64,000 nt of DNA from Duganella sp. Leaf126 (GCF_001423125.1 NZ_LMNW01000004.1:84486-148485); one strand, 5' to 3'. Shown: positions 28,594 to 37,110, numbered from the stretch's first letter. Program-made: numbers and translations. Notes: generated from the sequence alone by a model not told the origin.

Positions 28594-30455
28594 CCACCAC
28601 CACCGGCACACCGGTCACCCCGGGCATTCCGGTCGCACCGACTGCACTGGGCCCCGTGCGCGCCCCGGTCACTCCCGAAGCGTCGCTCAACTGCGGCGTG
28701 ATCGGCAACTGCTCGTATAACGCCATGGTGGACAAGAGCGGCAACATCGTCTGGTGCTGCCTGCCGCGCTTCGACGGCGACCCGGTGTTCAATGCCTTGC
28801 TCGACAACTCCGATAACGGCAGCGTGTGGAGCATCGAGCTGGAAAACTGCGTCAAGACCGAACAGTTCTACGATCCCAATACCGCCGTGCTGCGCACGCG
28901 CCTGACCGACGCCGACAACCACGGCATCGAGATCACCGACTTCGCGCCGCGCTTCATGAGCCGCGACCGCATGTTCCGCCCGCTCATGCTGATCCGCCGC
29001 ATCCGCATCCTCAACAGCGCCGTGCGCATCCGCGTGCGCGTGCGCCCGCGCTTCGACTGGGGCCGCATCACGCCGCAGATCACGCGCGGCAGCCACCACA
29101 TCCGCTACGTGGGACCGGAGCAGACGCTGCGCCTCAACACCGATGCGTCGCTGAGCCACCTGCTGTCCGAATCCTGGTTCCTGGTGAATAATTCGCTGAA
29201 CTTCACGCTGGGGCCGGACGAAACGCTGAACGACGGTATCGAGGACATCTGCCTGCGTTTTGAAAAAGAGACCATCAACTACTGGCGCAACTGGAGCCGC
29301 CGCCTGGCGCTGCCGTTCGAGTACCAGGACGTGGTGATCCGCGCGGCGATCACGCTCAAGCTGTCGCTGTATGAGGATACGGGCGCCATCATCGCGGCCA
29401 TGACCACCAGCATTCCAGAAGCGCCCGGCAGCGAGCGTAACTGGGACTACCGCTTCTGCTGGCTGCGCGACGCCTTCTTTGTCGTGCGCGCGCTCAACAG
29501 CCTGTCCGAAGTGGGGACGATGGAAGAGTACCTGCGCTGGCTCAGCAACATCGTTGCCAGCTCCAAGGGAGGCCACATCCAGCCGCTGTACGGCATCGGC
29601 CTGGAAGAACAGCTGCCGGAATCGACGCTCGACCATCTGCCCGGCTACCGCGGCCACCGTCCGGTGCGCGTCGGTAACCAGGCGCAGGAACACTTCCAGC
29701 ACGACGTGTACGGCAACGTGGTGCTGGGCGCGGCCCAGGCTTTCCTCGACCACCGGCTGCTCAACCGCGCCGGCGTGGCCGAATTCGCGCTGCTCGAAGC
29801 GGTGGGCGAACAGGCGTTCCGCGTGCACGACCAGCCCGACGCCGGCATGTGGGAGCTGCGCACCCGCGCCCGCGTCCACACCTCGTCGATGCTGATGAGC
29901 TGGGCCGCCTGCGACCGCCTGTCGAAGATCGCCCACGTGCTGGAGTTGCCCGAGCGCGCCGCCTACTGGCAGGGCCGCGCCGACCAGATCCGCGAACCGC
30001 TGCTGCGCGACGCCTGGAGCGAGGAGCGCCAGGCGTTCGTGGAAAGCCTGGGCGGGCGCGACCTCGACGCCAGCGTGCTGCTGATGGTGGAAGTGAACTT
30101 CATCGACCCGATGGACCCGCGCTTCATCAAGACCGTGGAAGCGCTCGAGAAGACCCTGTGCGACGGTCCGTACATGCGCCGCTACGAAGCGCCCGACGAC
30201 TTCGGCAAACCGGAAACCGCGTTCAACATCTGCACCTTCTGGCGCATCGACGCGCTGGCCCGCATCGGCCGCAAGGACGAAGCGCGCGCCATCTTCGAGA
30301 CCATGCTCAAGGCCCGCAATCACCTGGGGCTGCTGTCGGAGGACACCCATCCCGTCACCGGCGAGATGTGGGGCAACTTCCCGCAGACGTACTCGATGGT
30401 GGGCCTGATCAACTGCGCGATGCGGCTGTCGGCGCCGTGGGACAGCGTGGTGTAA
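28590..30455 (+). CDS. Glycoside hydrolase family 15 protein (glucoamylase/trehalase-like), 621 aa
   Basis: An N-terminal beta domain (residues about 30-260, starting NCGVIGNCSYNAMVDKSG, in part) is followed by an alpha/alpha-barrel with NWDYRFCWLRDAFFVVRAL, typical of GH15. The family includes glucoamylases, glucodextranases and the trehalases of actinobacteria and archaea. Coupling by an ATGA overlap to otsB suggests action on trehalose or an alpha-glucan in the same pathway, possibly as a turnover enzyme. No signal peptide is seen, so it is cytoplasmic. GAAGGAGA precedes the start. Substrate is inferred only. Confidence 0.92.
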   Translation: MTTTTGTPVTPGIPVAPTALGPVRAPVTPEASLNCGVIGNCSYNAMVDKSGNIVWCCLPRFDGDPVFNALLDNSDNGSVWSIELENCVKTEQFYDPNTAVLRTRLTDADNHGIEITDFAPRFMSRDRMFRPLMLIRRIRILNSAVRIRVRVRPRFDWGRITPQITRGSHHIRYVGPEQTLRLNTDASLSHLLSESWFLVNNSLNFTLGPDETLNDGIEDICLRFEKETINYWRNWSRRLALPFEYQDVVIRAAITLKLSLYEDTGAIIAAMTTSIPEAPGSERNWDYRFCWLRDAFFVVRALNSLSEVGTMEEYLRWLSNIVASSKGGHIQPLYGIGLEEQLPESTLDHLPGYRGHRPVRVGNQAQEHFQHDVYGNVVLGAAQAFLDHRLLNRAGVAEFALLEAVGEQAFRVHDQPDAGMWELRTRARVHTSSMLMSWAACDRLSKIAHVLELPERAAYWQGRADQIREPLLRDAWSEERQAFVESLGGRDLDASVLLMVEVNFIDPMDPRFIKTVEALEKTLCDGPYMRRYEAPDDFGKPETAFNICTFWRIDALARIGRKDEARAIFETMLKARNHLGLLSEDTHPVTGEMWGNFPQTYSMVGLINCAMRLSAPWDSVV

Positions 30456-30503
30456 GCGCCTGCGCCGGCTGATTTTGCGGCCGGCGTGCACGATCGCGTT
30501 TTA

Positions 30504-30522
30504 TGTACTATCATTAGTTACA
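30504..30522 (+). promoter_or_regulatory. Candidate autoregulatory operator at the Rrf2 start
   Basis: TGTACTATCATTAGTTACA is an imperfect inverted repeat: TGTA-CTA faces TAG-TTACA with a one-base offset. It ends at the first base of the Rrf2 ATG. Autoregulation through a site overlapping the start is common in this family; binding here is not shown. Confidence 0.35.
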
Positions 30523-30986
30523 TGAGACGCGACAGCAAACTATCTTCCATCCTGCACGTGCTGCTGCACATGGCGCAGGCCGACCGCCCGTTCACCTCCG
30601 AGGAGCTGTCCGGCTTCCTCGATACCAACCCGGTGCTGGTCCGGCGCGTGCTGGCCGGCTTGCGCGAGCGTGGCTATGTCGGTTCCGGCAAGGGCCATGG
30701 CGGCGGCTGGGTCATCACCTGCGACCTGGCGCAGGTCACGCTGTGGGACATTTATTCGGCGCTCGGTTCGCCCACCGTGTTCGCCATGGGCAACCGCAGC
30801 GAACAGCCGCAATGCCTGGTCGAGCGGGCCGTCAACGACGCCCTGGCCACTGCTTTCGACGAGGCGGAAGCGTTGCTGATCGAGCGTTTCAAGGACGTGA
30901 CGCTGGCCGCGCTGTCGGCCCGTTTCAACCGCGATTATGCCAACCACCGGGGAGCCCTCCATGAACATCCACCATCGGTCGACTGA
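30522..30986 (+). CDS. Rrf2-family transcriptional regulator, 154 aa
   Basis: The winged-helix domain is typical of Rrf2: SSILHVLLHMAQADRPFTSE, in part, and VLAGLRERGYVGSGKGHGGG. Only two cysteines occur (about residues 68 and 104), so the three-Cys iron-sulfur site of IscR or NsrR is absent. Regulation could instead use a redox Cys pair or no cofactor. The 3' end overlaps the next gene, a CPYC flavoprotein, by 26 bp. This close pairing suggests that it controls that flavoprotein. The ATG at 30522 is preferred to a start 12 codons upstream. Confidence 0.9.
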   Translation: MRRDSKLSSILHVLLHMAQADRPFTSEELSGFLDTNPVLVRRVLAGLRERGYVGSGKGHGGGWVITCDLAQVTLWDIYSALGSPTVFAMGNRSEQPQCLVERAVNDALATAFDEAEALLIERFKDVTLAALSARFNRDYANHRGALHEHPPSVD

Positions 30987-31878
30987 GTTCGACGTCATCG
31001 TCGTCGGCGGCAGCTATGCCGGCCTGTCGGCTGCCACCCAGCTGGCGCGTGCGCGCCGCCGCGTGCTGGTGATCGACACCGGCCAGCGCCGCAACCGCTA
31101 CGCCCGGCATTCGCACGGTTTTCTCGGCCAGGATGGCCGCGAGGCAGCGGCGATCGCGGCCGATGGCAGGGCGCAGCTGCTCAGCTATCCGACCGTCCAG
31201 TGGCGCGAGGGCATGGCCGCCCGCGCCGCGCGCCTGGACGACGGCTTTCGCATCACGCTCAACGACGGCCGTGACGCCGGTGCGCAGGCGCTGGTGCTGG
31301 CCACCGGCGTGGTGGACGAACTGCCGGCGCTACCGGGCCTGGCCGAGCGCTGGGGCGCCAGCGTGTTTCACTGCCCGTATTGTCACGGCTACGAACTGAT
31401 GGCAGGGCGCATCGGCGTCCTGGCGGTCGGGCCGCTGTCGATGCACCACGCCCTGATGCTGCCCGACTGGGGCCAGGTCACGCTGTTTCTCAACGGTGCG
31501 TTCGATCCCGACCAGGAACAGCTGGCGGCGCTGGCAGCGCGCGGCGTGGCCATCGAGCGCACGGCGGTGGCGCGCATCGTCGGTCACGCCACGGTGGAAC
31601 TGGCGGACGGCCGCGCGCTGGAGATGGCGGGCCTGTTCGTGATGAGCCGCACCCACAGCGCCAGCCCGCTGGCCGAACAGCTCGGATGCGCGATGGAAGA
31701 GGGGCCGACCGGCCTGTTCGTGCGCACCGATGCCGCCAAGGCCACCAGCGTGGCCGGCGTATTCGCCTGCGGCGACGCCGCCCGCGCCGCCGGCAACGTC
31801 GCGCTGGCAGTGGCCGACGGCGCCCTGGCTGGCGTCGCCGCCCACCGCCTCACGATCTTCGGCGCGCCAGCGGCCTGA
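30961..31878 (+). CDS. FAD-dependent thioredoxin-reductase-like oxidoreductase, 305 aa
   Basis: An N-terminal FAD-binding motif (VGGSYAGLSAATQLARA, residues about 15-31), a redox-active C138-P-Y-C141 followed by HGYE, and a C-terminal GVFACGDAAR motif define a thioredoxin-reductase-like flavoprotein. CPYCHGYE is typical of the HlmI/GliT-like disulfide oxidoreductase branch. The NADPH motif around residue 152 (GVLAVGPLS) is degenerate, so the electron partner may not be NADPH. GGGGAG upstream sets the ATG inside the Rrf2 gene. A bidirectional terminator follows. Confidence 0.9.
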   Translation: MNIHHRSTEFDVIVVGGSYAGLSAATQLARARRRVLVIDTGQRRNRYARHSHGFLGQDGREAAAIAADGRAQLLSYPTVQWREGMAARAARLDDGFRITLNDGRDAGAQALVLATGVVDELPALPGLAERWGASVFHCPYCHGYELMAGRIGVLAVGPLSMHHALMLPDWGQVTLFLNGAFDPDQEQLAALAARGVAIERTAVARIVGHATVELADGRALEMAGLFVMSRTHSASPLAEQLGCAMEEGPTGLFVRTDAAKATSVAGVFACGDAARAAGNVALAVADGALAGVAAHRLTIFGAPAA

Positions 31879-31894
31879 CCCGGCTGCACGCGAC

Positions 31895-31925
31895 GTAAAA
31901 AAAGCCGGCGGTTGCCGGCTTTTTC
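31895..31925. terminator. Bidirectional terminator between convergent genes
   Basis: AAAAAAAGCCGGC, a GGTT loop and GCCGGCTTTTT form a symmetric 7-bp GC stem with A and T runs on the two sides. It can end both the flavoprotein transcript and the opposing helical-repeat gene. Confidence 0.92.
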
Positions 31926-31940
31926 GTGGCTTGCAGCGGC

Positions 31941-33272
31941 TTACTTGGCTGCCGGTGCTGCTGGTGCTGCCGGGGCAGCGGTGGTGGCTGGCTTGTTCTG
32001 GTAGATGATCCAGAAGCGGGCCAGGTCGCCGCGGCCGTCGTCGCCCTTGATGGTTTCGAGCAGTTTGACCGATTCGTCCTTTTTGCCGGCCATGGCCAGG
32101 GCGTAGCCCAGGCGCAGCTTGGCGTCTTCGGGGTTTTTCGCCACGCCCTTGGCGATACCTTGCTTCATCAGGTCGATGCCCTTGTCGAACTGGCCCAGCG
32201 TGATGTAGTTGTAGCCGAGGTTGACCAGGCCGATACCGTCTTTCGATTTTTGCGCGGCAGCGATGCCCGAATCGATGTTCTTGGCATCGTCGGCGGCGCC
32301 GCGGGTGGCGGTGTCGCGGATCTTGACGATCGCTGCCTTGTTCTTTCCGGCCGGGATATCGCCGTTCGGATAGGCCTTGTCGATGGCGATCTTCGCTTCG
32401 GTGAAGAAGCCGCCCAGCGACGCCAGTTCGGCCTGCTCCAGGTAGTCTTCGGCTTCCATCTTCGACGGTGCGGCCACCGCCTTCAGGCGCGCCATGTCCA
32501 GGTCCAGGCGCTGGTTGAAGGTCTTCTTGCCGCGCGTGCGGTTGAGCAGGTCGAACCAGTAGTCTTCGCTCGGGTAGTAGCGCACCAGGTCTTCGACCGC
32601 GCTCAGGTACAGATCGGTGTCCTTGGTCTTGATGCCGATATTGCCCAGCAGGTTCAGCGTGTCTTTCGACGGCGCGGTGCCGGCCTGCTTGGCGGCGGCG
32701 ATGTCTTTCATGACTTCGGTCTTGGCGTTGGCGTAGTCATCCTTGAGGAAGTACGAACGGATGATGAACTGGCGCTGCTTGGCCGTGTCGCCCGACTCGG
32801 CGCCGTAGCGGTTGAACCAGACGATGGCCTTGTCGTAATCCTTGATGTTGCTGTAGTAGATCGAACCGATGGCGTCGATGAAGCGCAGCTTGGTTTCCTT
32901 CGGCAGGCGGCCCGAATCGATCATCGCTTCCAGCGCCGCGATGGTCATGGCGTTGTCGCCCGTGCCCTGGCCGACCTGCACGCGCATCTGGTTCAGCACG
33001 AAGGTTTCGTACGGCGTCAGGTTGGGCATGGCGGCCGCAGTATCGATGCGGGTTTTGACTTCGGCGTAGTTCTTGGCGTCCAGCAGCGGCTTGATCTGGG
33101 CCGGGTCGATCAGCTTGTAGATCTCGGGACGGACCGCCTCTTTCGGCGCTTCGGCAGCGGCTTTTTCCTTGTCCTGGGCGTGGACCACGTTCATGCCCAG
33201 CATGGCGGGAGCGGCATTCAGGCCGATGGCGGCCAGGATCAGGCTAATACGGGCAAGACGGATATGGGACAT
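31941..33272 (-). CDS. Exported helical-repeat (TPR-like) protein, 443 aa
   Basis: A signal peptide (about residues 1-32, ending VVHAQ) is followed by an all-helical protein. Repeats resemble tetratricopeptides, for example GIGLVNLGYNYITLGQFDKG and AKLRLGYALAMAGKKDESVK, both in part. It ends in an Ala/Pro-rich tail ([10 protein letters not shown]). I chose the ATG at 33272 because AAGGAT lies six bases upstream; a start eight codons earlier is possible. It probably acts as a periplasmic scaffold. No partner gene adjoins it, so its role is unknown. Confidence 0.8.
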   Translation of the reverse strand: MSHIRLARISLILAAIGLNAAPAMLGMNVVHAQDKEKAAAEAPKEAVRPEIYKLIDPAQIKPLLDAKNYAEVKTRIDTAAAMPNLTPYETFVLNQMRVQVGQGTGDNAMTIAALEAMIDSGRLPKETKLRFIDAIGSIYYSNIKDYDKAIVWFNRYGAESGDTAKQRQFIIRSYFLKDDYANAKTEVMKDIAAAKQAGTAPSKDTLNLLGNIGIKTKDTDLYLSAVEDLVRYYPSEDYWFDLLNRTRGKKTFNQRLDLDMARLKAVAAPSKMEAEDYLEQAELASLGGFFTEAKIAIDKAYPNGDIPAGKNKAAIVKIRDTATRGAADDAKNIDSGIAAAQKSKDGIGLVNLGYNYITLGQFDKGIDLMKQGIAKGVAKNPEDAKLRLGYALAMAGKKDESVKLLETIKGDDGRGDLARFWIIYQNKPATTAAPAAPAAPAAK

Positions 33273-33397
33273 GTGTAATCCTTCAATCAAAGACATTGGT
33301 TTTTTGGAGGCGGCGGGCGCAGGGCGCGGCGGCCAAGCGCGCGTATTGTTACATAAAATATGACATCTGCGCCGGATTCAAGCGTGTGACGGCCGCC

Positions 33398-34924
33398 TCA
33401 GGCGCCGAATCCGGGCACCGGTGCGCGGCCTGCCGCCGGCAGCGTCCCGGCCAGCCAGGCGTTGATCGCGTCGAGCGCCGGCGGCGCAAAACCGTAGGTC
33501 AGCAGGGCCGGCGCGGCGATGTCGAGCGCCTGGTAGGGATTCCATAGCGCCAGGTGCAGGTCGGGCCGCCAGGTCCGACGCGCGTGCGCGCCGTAGCGCA
33601 GGCGCGAGGTCGACGCCAGCACCGTGTAGCGCCCGTCCCGCGGCAGCGTGCGCCAGTCGAAGGCGTCGGCATCGGCATAGGTCACCAGCTCGACGTCGTA
33701 CAGGCGGCGCAGGGATGCGGCCACGCGCGCCGCCGGCACGCCCGCTTCCGATACGCCGTCGCTGACCACGTCCTGGCGCATCACCAGCCGCAGCCTGGCG
33801 TCCGGGGCCGGGCGCTGCGGCTGGCCGTGCGCAGTCAGTGCGCGCTGCCAGCCTTCGGCCATCAGCGCGCGGTCGGCGTCCTCCTCATCCGGTCCATACG
33901 GCTGCTGCCCGCACGGGTAGGCGCGCGCCAGCGCGGCCAGCCGGTCCAGCCGCTGCTGCACCTCGGCGAGCGGCAGTGCGCCCGCGGCGATGGCGGCGGC
34001 AATTGCGGCCACGGTTTGTTCCTGGGTCTGCGGCGTGCCCAGCGCCATTACCATGTCGGCGCCGGCGCCGAGCGCCCGTACTGCCGCCTGGCCGACGCCG
34101 TAGCGGTCGGCAATCGCGTGCATGTCCATGCCGTCGGTGATGATCACGCCGCGATAGTCCCACTGCGCGCGCAGCAGGTCGTGCAGGATGGCGCGCGACA
34201 TGGTGGCGGGATTGTCGGCATCGAGTGTCGGATAGACGATGTGGGCGGTCATCATGGCCGGCGCGGTGGCGGAAGCGGTGCGGAACGGCGCCAGTTCCAG
34301 CTGTTCCAGCGCGGCCACCGGCTTGTCCACCGTGGGCAGGTCGCGGTGCGAATCGACGCTGGTGTCGCCGTGGCCGGGGAAGTGCTTGACGCAGCAGGCC
34401 ACGCCTTGCGCATGGCTGCCGTCCATCCAGGCCAGCGCCAGCGCGGCGGCGCGCTGCGGCTCGGCACCAAACGAGCGCTCGGCGATCACCGGGTTGTACG
34501 GGTTGTTGTTCAGGTCCAGCACCGGCGCGAAGTTCCAGTTGAAACCCAGCGCCCTGATCGCGCGCGCCACTGCCGCGCCGGTGCGGCGCGCCAGTTCGGC
34601 GTCGTCGGCCGCACCGAGCGCCATCGCCGATGGCGGCGCCGGCACCCAGGTGGCGCGCACCACGGCGCCGCCCTCCTGGTCGATGGCGATCAGCGACTGC
34701 GGCCCCATCACGGCGCGCAGGTCGGCCGTCAGTGTCGACAGCTGGGCGGCGTCGGTCATGTTCGCGCGGAACAGGCAGACGGCGCGGATGCTATTGGCTT
34801 TCAGGAAAGCGGCAGTGGCGGCATCGAGCGTGGTGCCGGGGAAGCGGACCATGATCAGCTGGCCGGCCAGCCGGCGGAAATCCTTTATATCGTTAATATC
34901 GTTATTATCGTTAATATCGTTCAC
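33398..34924 (-). CDS. nagZ: Beta-N-acetylglucosaminidase NagZ-like (GH3), with C-terminal extension, 508 aa
   Basis: GH3 hexosaminidases release GlcNAc from peptidoglycan fragments. The motif KHFPGHGDT (180-188) and the Asp191/His193 dyad in VDSHRDLP are present, and the nucleophile is probably Asp264 in ITDGMDM. Classic NagZ is ~340 residues. Here ~150 extra C-terminal residues form a second alpha/beta domain, as in longer GH3 proteins. The start is a GTG in a GTGA overlap with the nagA stop. The first 14 codons (NDINDNNDINDIKD) come from a short tandem repeat. No signal peptide, so it is cytoplasmic. Confidence 0.9.
   Translation of the reverse strand: MNDINDNNDINDIKDFRRLAGQLIMVRFPGTTLDAATAAFLKANSIRAVCLFRANMTDAAQLSTLTADLRAVMGPQSLIAIDQEGGAVVRATWVPAPPSAMALGAADDAELARRTGAAVARAIRALGFNWNFAPVLDLNNNPYNPVIAERSFGAEPQRAAALALAWMDGSHAQGVACCVKHFPGHGDTSVDSHRDLPTVDKPVAALEQLELAPFRTASATAPAMMTAHIVYPTLDADNPATMSRAILHDLLRAQWDYRGVIITDGMDMHAIADRYGVGQAAVRALGAGADMVMALGTPQTQEQTVAAIAAAIAAGALPLAEVQQRLDRLAALARAYPCGQQPYGPDEEDADRALMAEGWQRALTAHGQPQRPAPDARLRLVMRQDVVSDGVSEAGVPAARVAASLRRLYDVELVTYADADAFDWRTLPRDGRYTVLASTSRLRYGAHARRTWRPDLHLALWNPYQALDIAAPALLTYGFAPPALDAINAWLAGTLPAAGRAPVPGFGA
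34891..34920. repeat. 9-bp tandem repeat at the 5' end of nagZ
   Basis: CGTTAATAT, CGTTATTAT and CGTTAATAT are consecutive, followed by a partial CGTTC at the GTG start. The repeat is in frame (nine bases) and codes Asn-Asp-Ile type triplets, so a change in copy number would lengthen or shorten the NagZ N-terminus without a frameshift. Confidence 0.75.
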
Positions 34925-36018
34925 AGTCGTTCGCCCTCCAGGTACACGGCTTTCAGTTGCAGGTCGCGGTCCAGCACCACCAGGTCGGCCCAGGCGCCGG
35001 TGGCAAGGCGGCCGCGGTCGGGCAGGTCCAGGTAATCGGCCGCATAGGTGGACACGCGCGCCGAGGCGTCCGCCAGCGTCAGGCCGATACCTACCAGGTT
35101 GCGCAGGGCCTGGTCCATGGTCAGCGCGCTGCCGGCCAGCGTGCCGTCCGGCAGGCGCACGCCGCCCATGCATTTCATCACCACCTGCCGGCCCAGCATG
35201 TACTGGCCGTCCGGCATGCCGGTGGCGGCGGTGGAATCGGTCACGCAATACAGTTTCGGGATGCAGCGCAGCGCGGTGCGGATCGCGCCCGGATGCACGT
35301 GCAGCAGGTCGGGGATTACCTCCGCGTACTGCGCATGGGCCAGCGCTGCGCCCACCATGCCGGGCTCGCGGTGGTGCAGGCCGGTCATGGCATTGAACAG
35401 GTGGGTGAAGCCGTGGGCGCCATGCTCGAGCGCCGCCTTGCCGTCTTCGTAGGCGCCGGCGGTGTGACCGAGCTGCACCCGCATGCCGGCGTCGGCCAGT
35501 TCCCGGATCAGCGCCAGGTGACCGTCGATTTCGGGCGCCACCGTGATCAGCTTTAACGGCGCCAGCGCTTCCAGCGCGCGCACGTCGGCCAGCGTGGCCG
35601 CGCGCGCGTAGGCGGGCTGCGCACCGAGCTTGCCGGGGTTGATATACGGTCCTTCCAGGTGCGCGCCCAGTACCCGCGCCTGGCCCGGACCGCGCGCCGC
35701 CGCCGCGCGGCCGATGGCCGCCAGCGCCAGCCGGATGTCCTCGGGCGGCGCCGTCATGGTGGTGGCCAGCAGGCTGGTGGTGCCGTGGCAGGCGTGGACG
35801 GCGGCGATGGTGGCTACCGCATCGCCGCCTTCCATCACGTCCTTGCCGCCACCGCCGTGCACGTGCAGGTCGATGAAGCCGGGCAGGATGTAGTGGTCGC
35901 CATTGGCTGCCGGATCGACCGCGTCGCCGGTGATGGCGGCGATATGCGTGTCGAAGCCGATCTGGCCGTGGCGCCAGCCGTGGGGAGTGAGAATATTGCC
36001 GGTGATTGCTGCGCGCAT
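34921..36018 (-). CDS. nagA: N-acetylglucosamine-6-phosphate deacetylase, 365 aa
   Basis: NagA converts GlcNAc-6-P to glucosamine-6-P. Metal and catalytic motifs are visible: PGFIDLHVHGG (H52, H54), GAHLEGPYI (E122), H185 in LGHTAGAY, THLFNAMTG (H206), and the catalytic Asp261 in VTDSTAATG. Length is normal. It lies between nagK (upstream) and nagZ (downstream, overlapping GTGA), so the operon order is nagK-nagA-nagZ. The 105 bp between nagK and nagA contain seven 11-bp repeats. No nagB is present in the window. Confidence 0.95.
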   Translation of the reverse strand: MRAAITGNILTPHGWRHGQIGFDTHIAAITGDAVDPAANGDHYILPGFIDLHVHGGGGKDVMEGGDAVATIAAVHACHGTTSLLATTMTAPPEDIRLALAAIGRAAAARGPGQARVLGAHLEGPYINPGKLGAQPAYARAATLADVRALEALAPLKLITVAPEIDGHLALIRELADAGMRVQLGHTAGAYEDGKAALEHGAHGFTHLFNAMTGLHHREPGMVGAALAHAQYAEVIPDLLHVHPGAIRTALRCIPKLYCVTDSTAATGMPDGQYMLGRQVVMKCMGGVRLPDGTLAGSALTMDQALRNLVGIGLTLADASARVSTYAADYLDLPDRGRLATGAWADLVVLDRDLQLKAVYLEGERL

Positions 36019-36042
36019 GGCGACTCCGCTTGCGTGTTTAAT

Positions 36043-36119
36043 TCGTGAATGAGGCGTGAATAATGCGTGACTGATGGGTGACTGATGCGTGAATTATGGG
36101 TGATGAATGCGTGGTTGAT
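36043..36119. repeat. Seven tandem 11-bp repeats between nagK and nagA
   Basis: Seven contiguous units of exactly 11 bp run from 36043 to 36119 with consensus GCGTGANTGAT. Variants include GGGTGACTGAT and GCGTGAATTAT. The array lies 24 bp upstream of the nagA start, with the nagK stop codon region just beyond. An 11-bp period keeps all units on nearly the same helix face. On the mRNA strand they read ATCANTCACGC. Confidence 0.92.
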
Positions 36120-36123
36120 GCCG

Positions 36124-37110
36124 TCAGCGTGGTGCTTCATCGAGGTGCTGGCGTATCAGCCGCAGCGCGCCGGCCGCCGAATCGCCGCGGGGCGCCACCA
36201 CGCGCGCCTGCAGCGCCGGCGGCAGGTAGGGGTGCAGCGGCGCGGCCAGCCCGCCGCACAGCGCCAGCGGCAGCGTGCCGCCGGCGTCGAGGGCTGCGGC
36301 AATGCGCGCCACCTGGGCGCCGGCCGCCTGCACGATGGCGTGCGCGGCCTCGCTGTCGGCGGCATGGCGCAGCACCACCGGCGCCAGCTGCGCGTACCGG
36401 GCCGGCGCGGCGCCGGCCAGCCACTGCTGCAGCAGTTCGCGCGCGGCCGGATCGCGGCGCCGTGTGGCGTCCGGGTCGAGTCCGCACGCTTGCGCCACGG
36501 CGTCGGCGAATGCGTTCGGCGCCAGGCGGCCGTCAAAGCTGTGCTGCAGGTGGTTGATGGCGTGCAGACCGATCCAGGCGCCGCCCGCCTCGTCGCCGGA
36601 CGGAAAGCCCCAGCCGCCCACTTCCACGTGGCAGCCGTCGGCCAGCCGCACTTCGCCGACACTGCCGGTGCCCAGGGCGATGATGGCGCCGGGCGCACCG
36701 TCGTGCGCCCCGAGCACCGTGGTGTAACCGTCCGATGCCAGCGCCAGGCGGCCGTAGCCGGGATCGGCTGCAGCAAATTGCGCCGCCCACAGGCGGTGGT
36801 GGACCCCGGCCAGTCCGAGGCCGAGCGCCACCGTCGAGCGGGGCGCCGGCGGCAGGCCGGCGCCGGCAAACGCAGCGGCGACCGCCTGCTCGACAGCTGC
36901 CCACGCACGCTCGACGCCAAGCGACAGGGCGGACGGGCCGGCTGTGCCGGTGGCGAGCACGGTGAGGGCAGTATGGGCGCAAGCGCCAGCAGGGGCAGCA
37001 GCGCCAGCAGGGGCAGGGGCAGGGGCGCCGCCGCCGGCCGGGACCGCGCGCGCCAAGCAGGCCCGGGTGCCGCTACCGCCGCCGTCTACGCCGAGAAGAA
37101 ATTCGATCAT
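36124..37110 (-). CDS. nagK: N-acetylglucosamine kinase-like BadF/BadG-family ATPase, 328 aa
   Basis: The BadF/BadG/BcrA/BcrD ATPase fold (ASKHA kinases) is indicated by LGVDGGGSGTRACLA at the N-terminus, IIALGTGSVGE near residue 145 and GGWGFPSGDEAGGAWIG near 165. Proteins of this family include GlcNAc and glucosamine kinases. Placement before nagA and nagZ makes phosphorylation of the GlcNAc released by NagZ the likely role. Residues 25-48 are an unusual Ala/Pro/Gly-rich insertion. The first gene of the operon; its promoter would lie in 37111-37260. Confidence 0.88.
   Translation of the reverse strand: MIEFLLGVDGGGSGTRACLARAVPAGGGAPAPAPAGAAAPAGACAHTALTVLATGTAGPSALSLGVERAWAAVEQAVAAAFAGAGLPPAPRSTVALGLGLAGVHHRLWAAQFAAADPGYGRLALASDGYTTVLGAHDGAPGAIIALGTGSVGEVRLADGCHVEVGGWGFPSGDEAGGAWIGLHAINHLQHSFDGRLAPNAFADAVAQACGLDPDATRRRDPAARELLQQWLAGAAPARYAQLAPVVLRHAADSEAAHAIVQAAGAQVARIAAALDAGGTLPLALCGGLAAPLHPYLPPALQARVVAPRGDSAAGALRLIRQHLDEAPR

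Noticed and set aside
36043..36119. CRISPR array
   Set aside because: The units are contiguous direct repeats with no spacers, and no cas gene is present.
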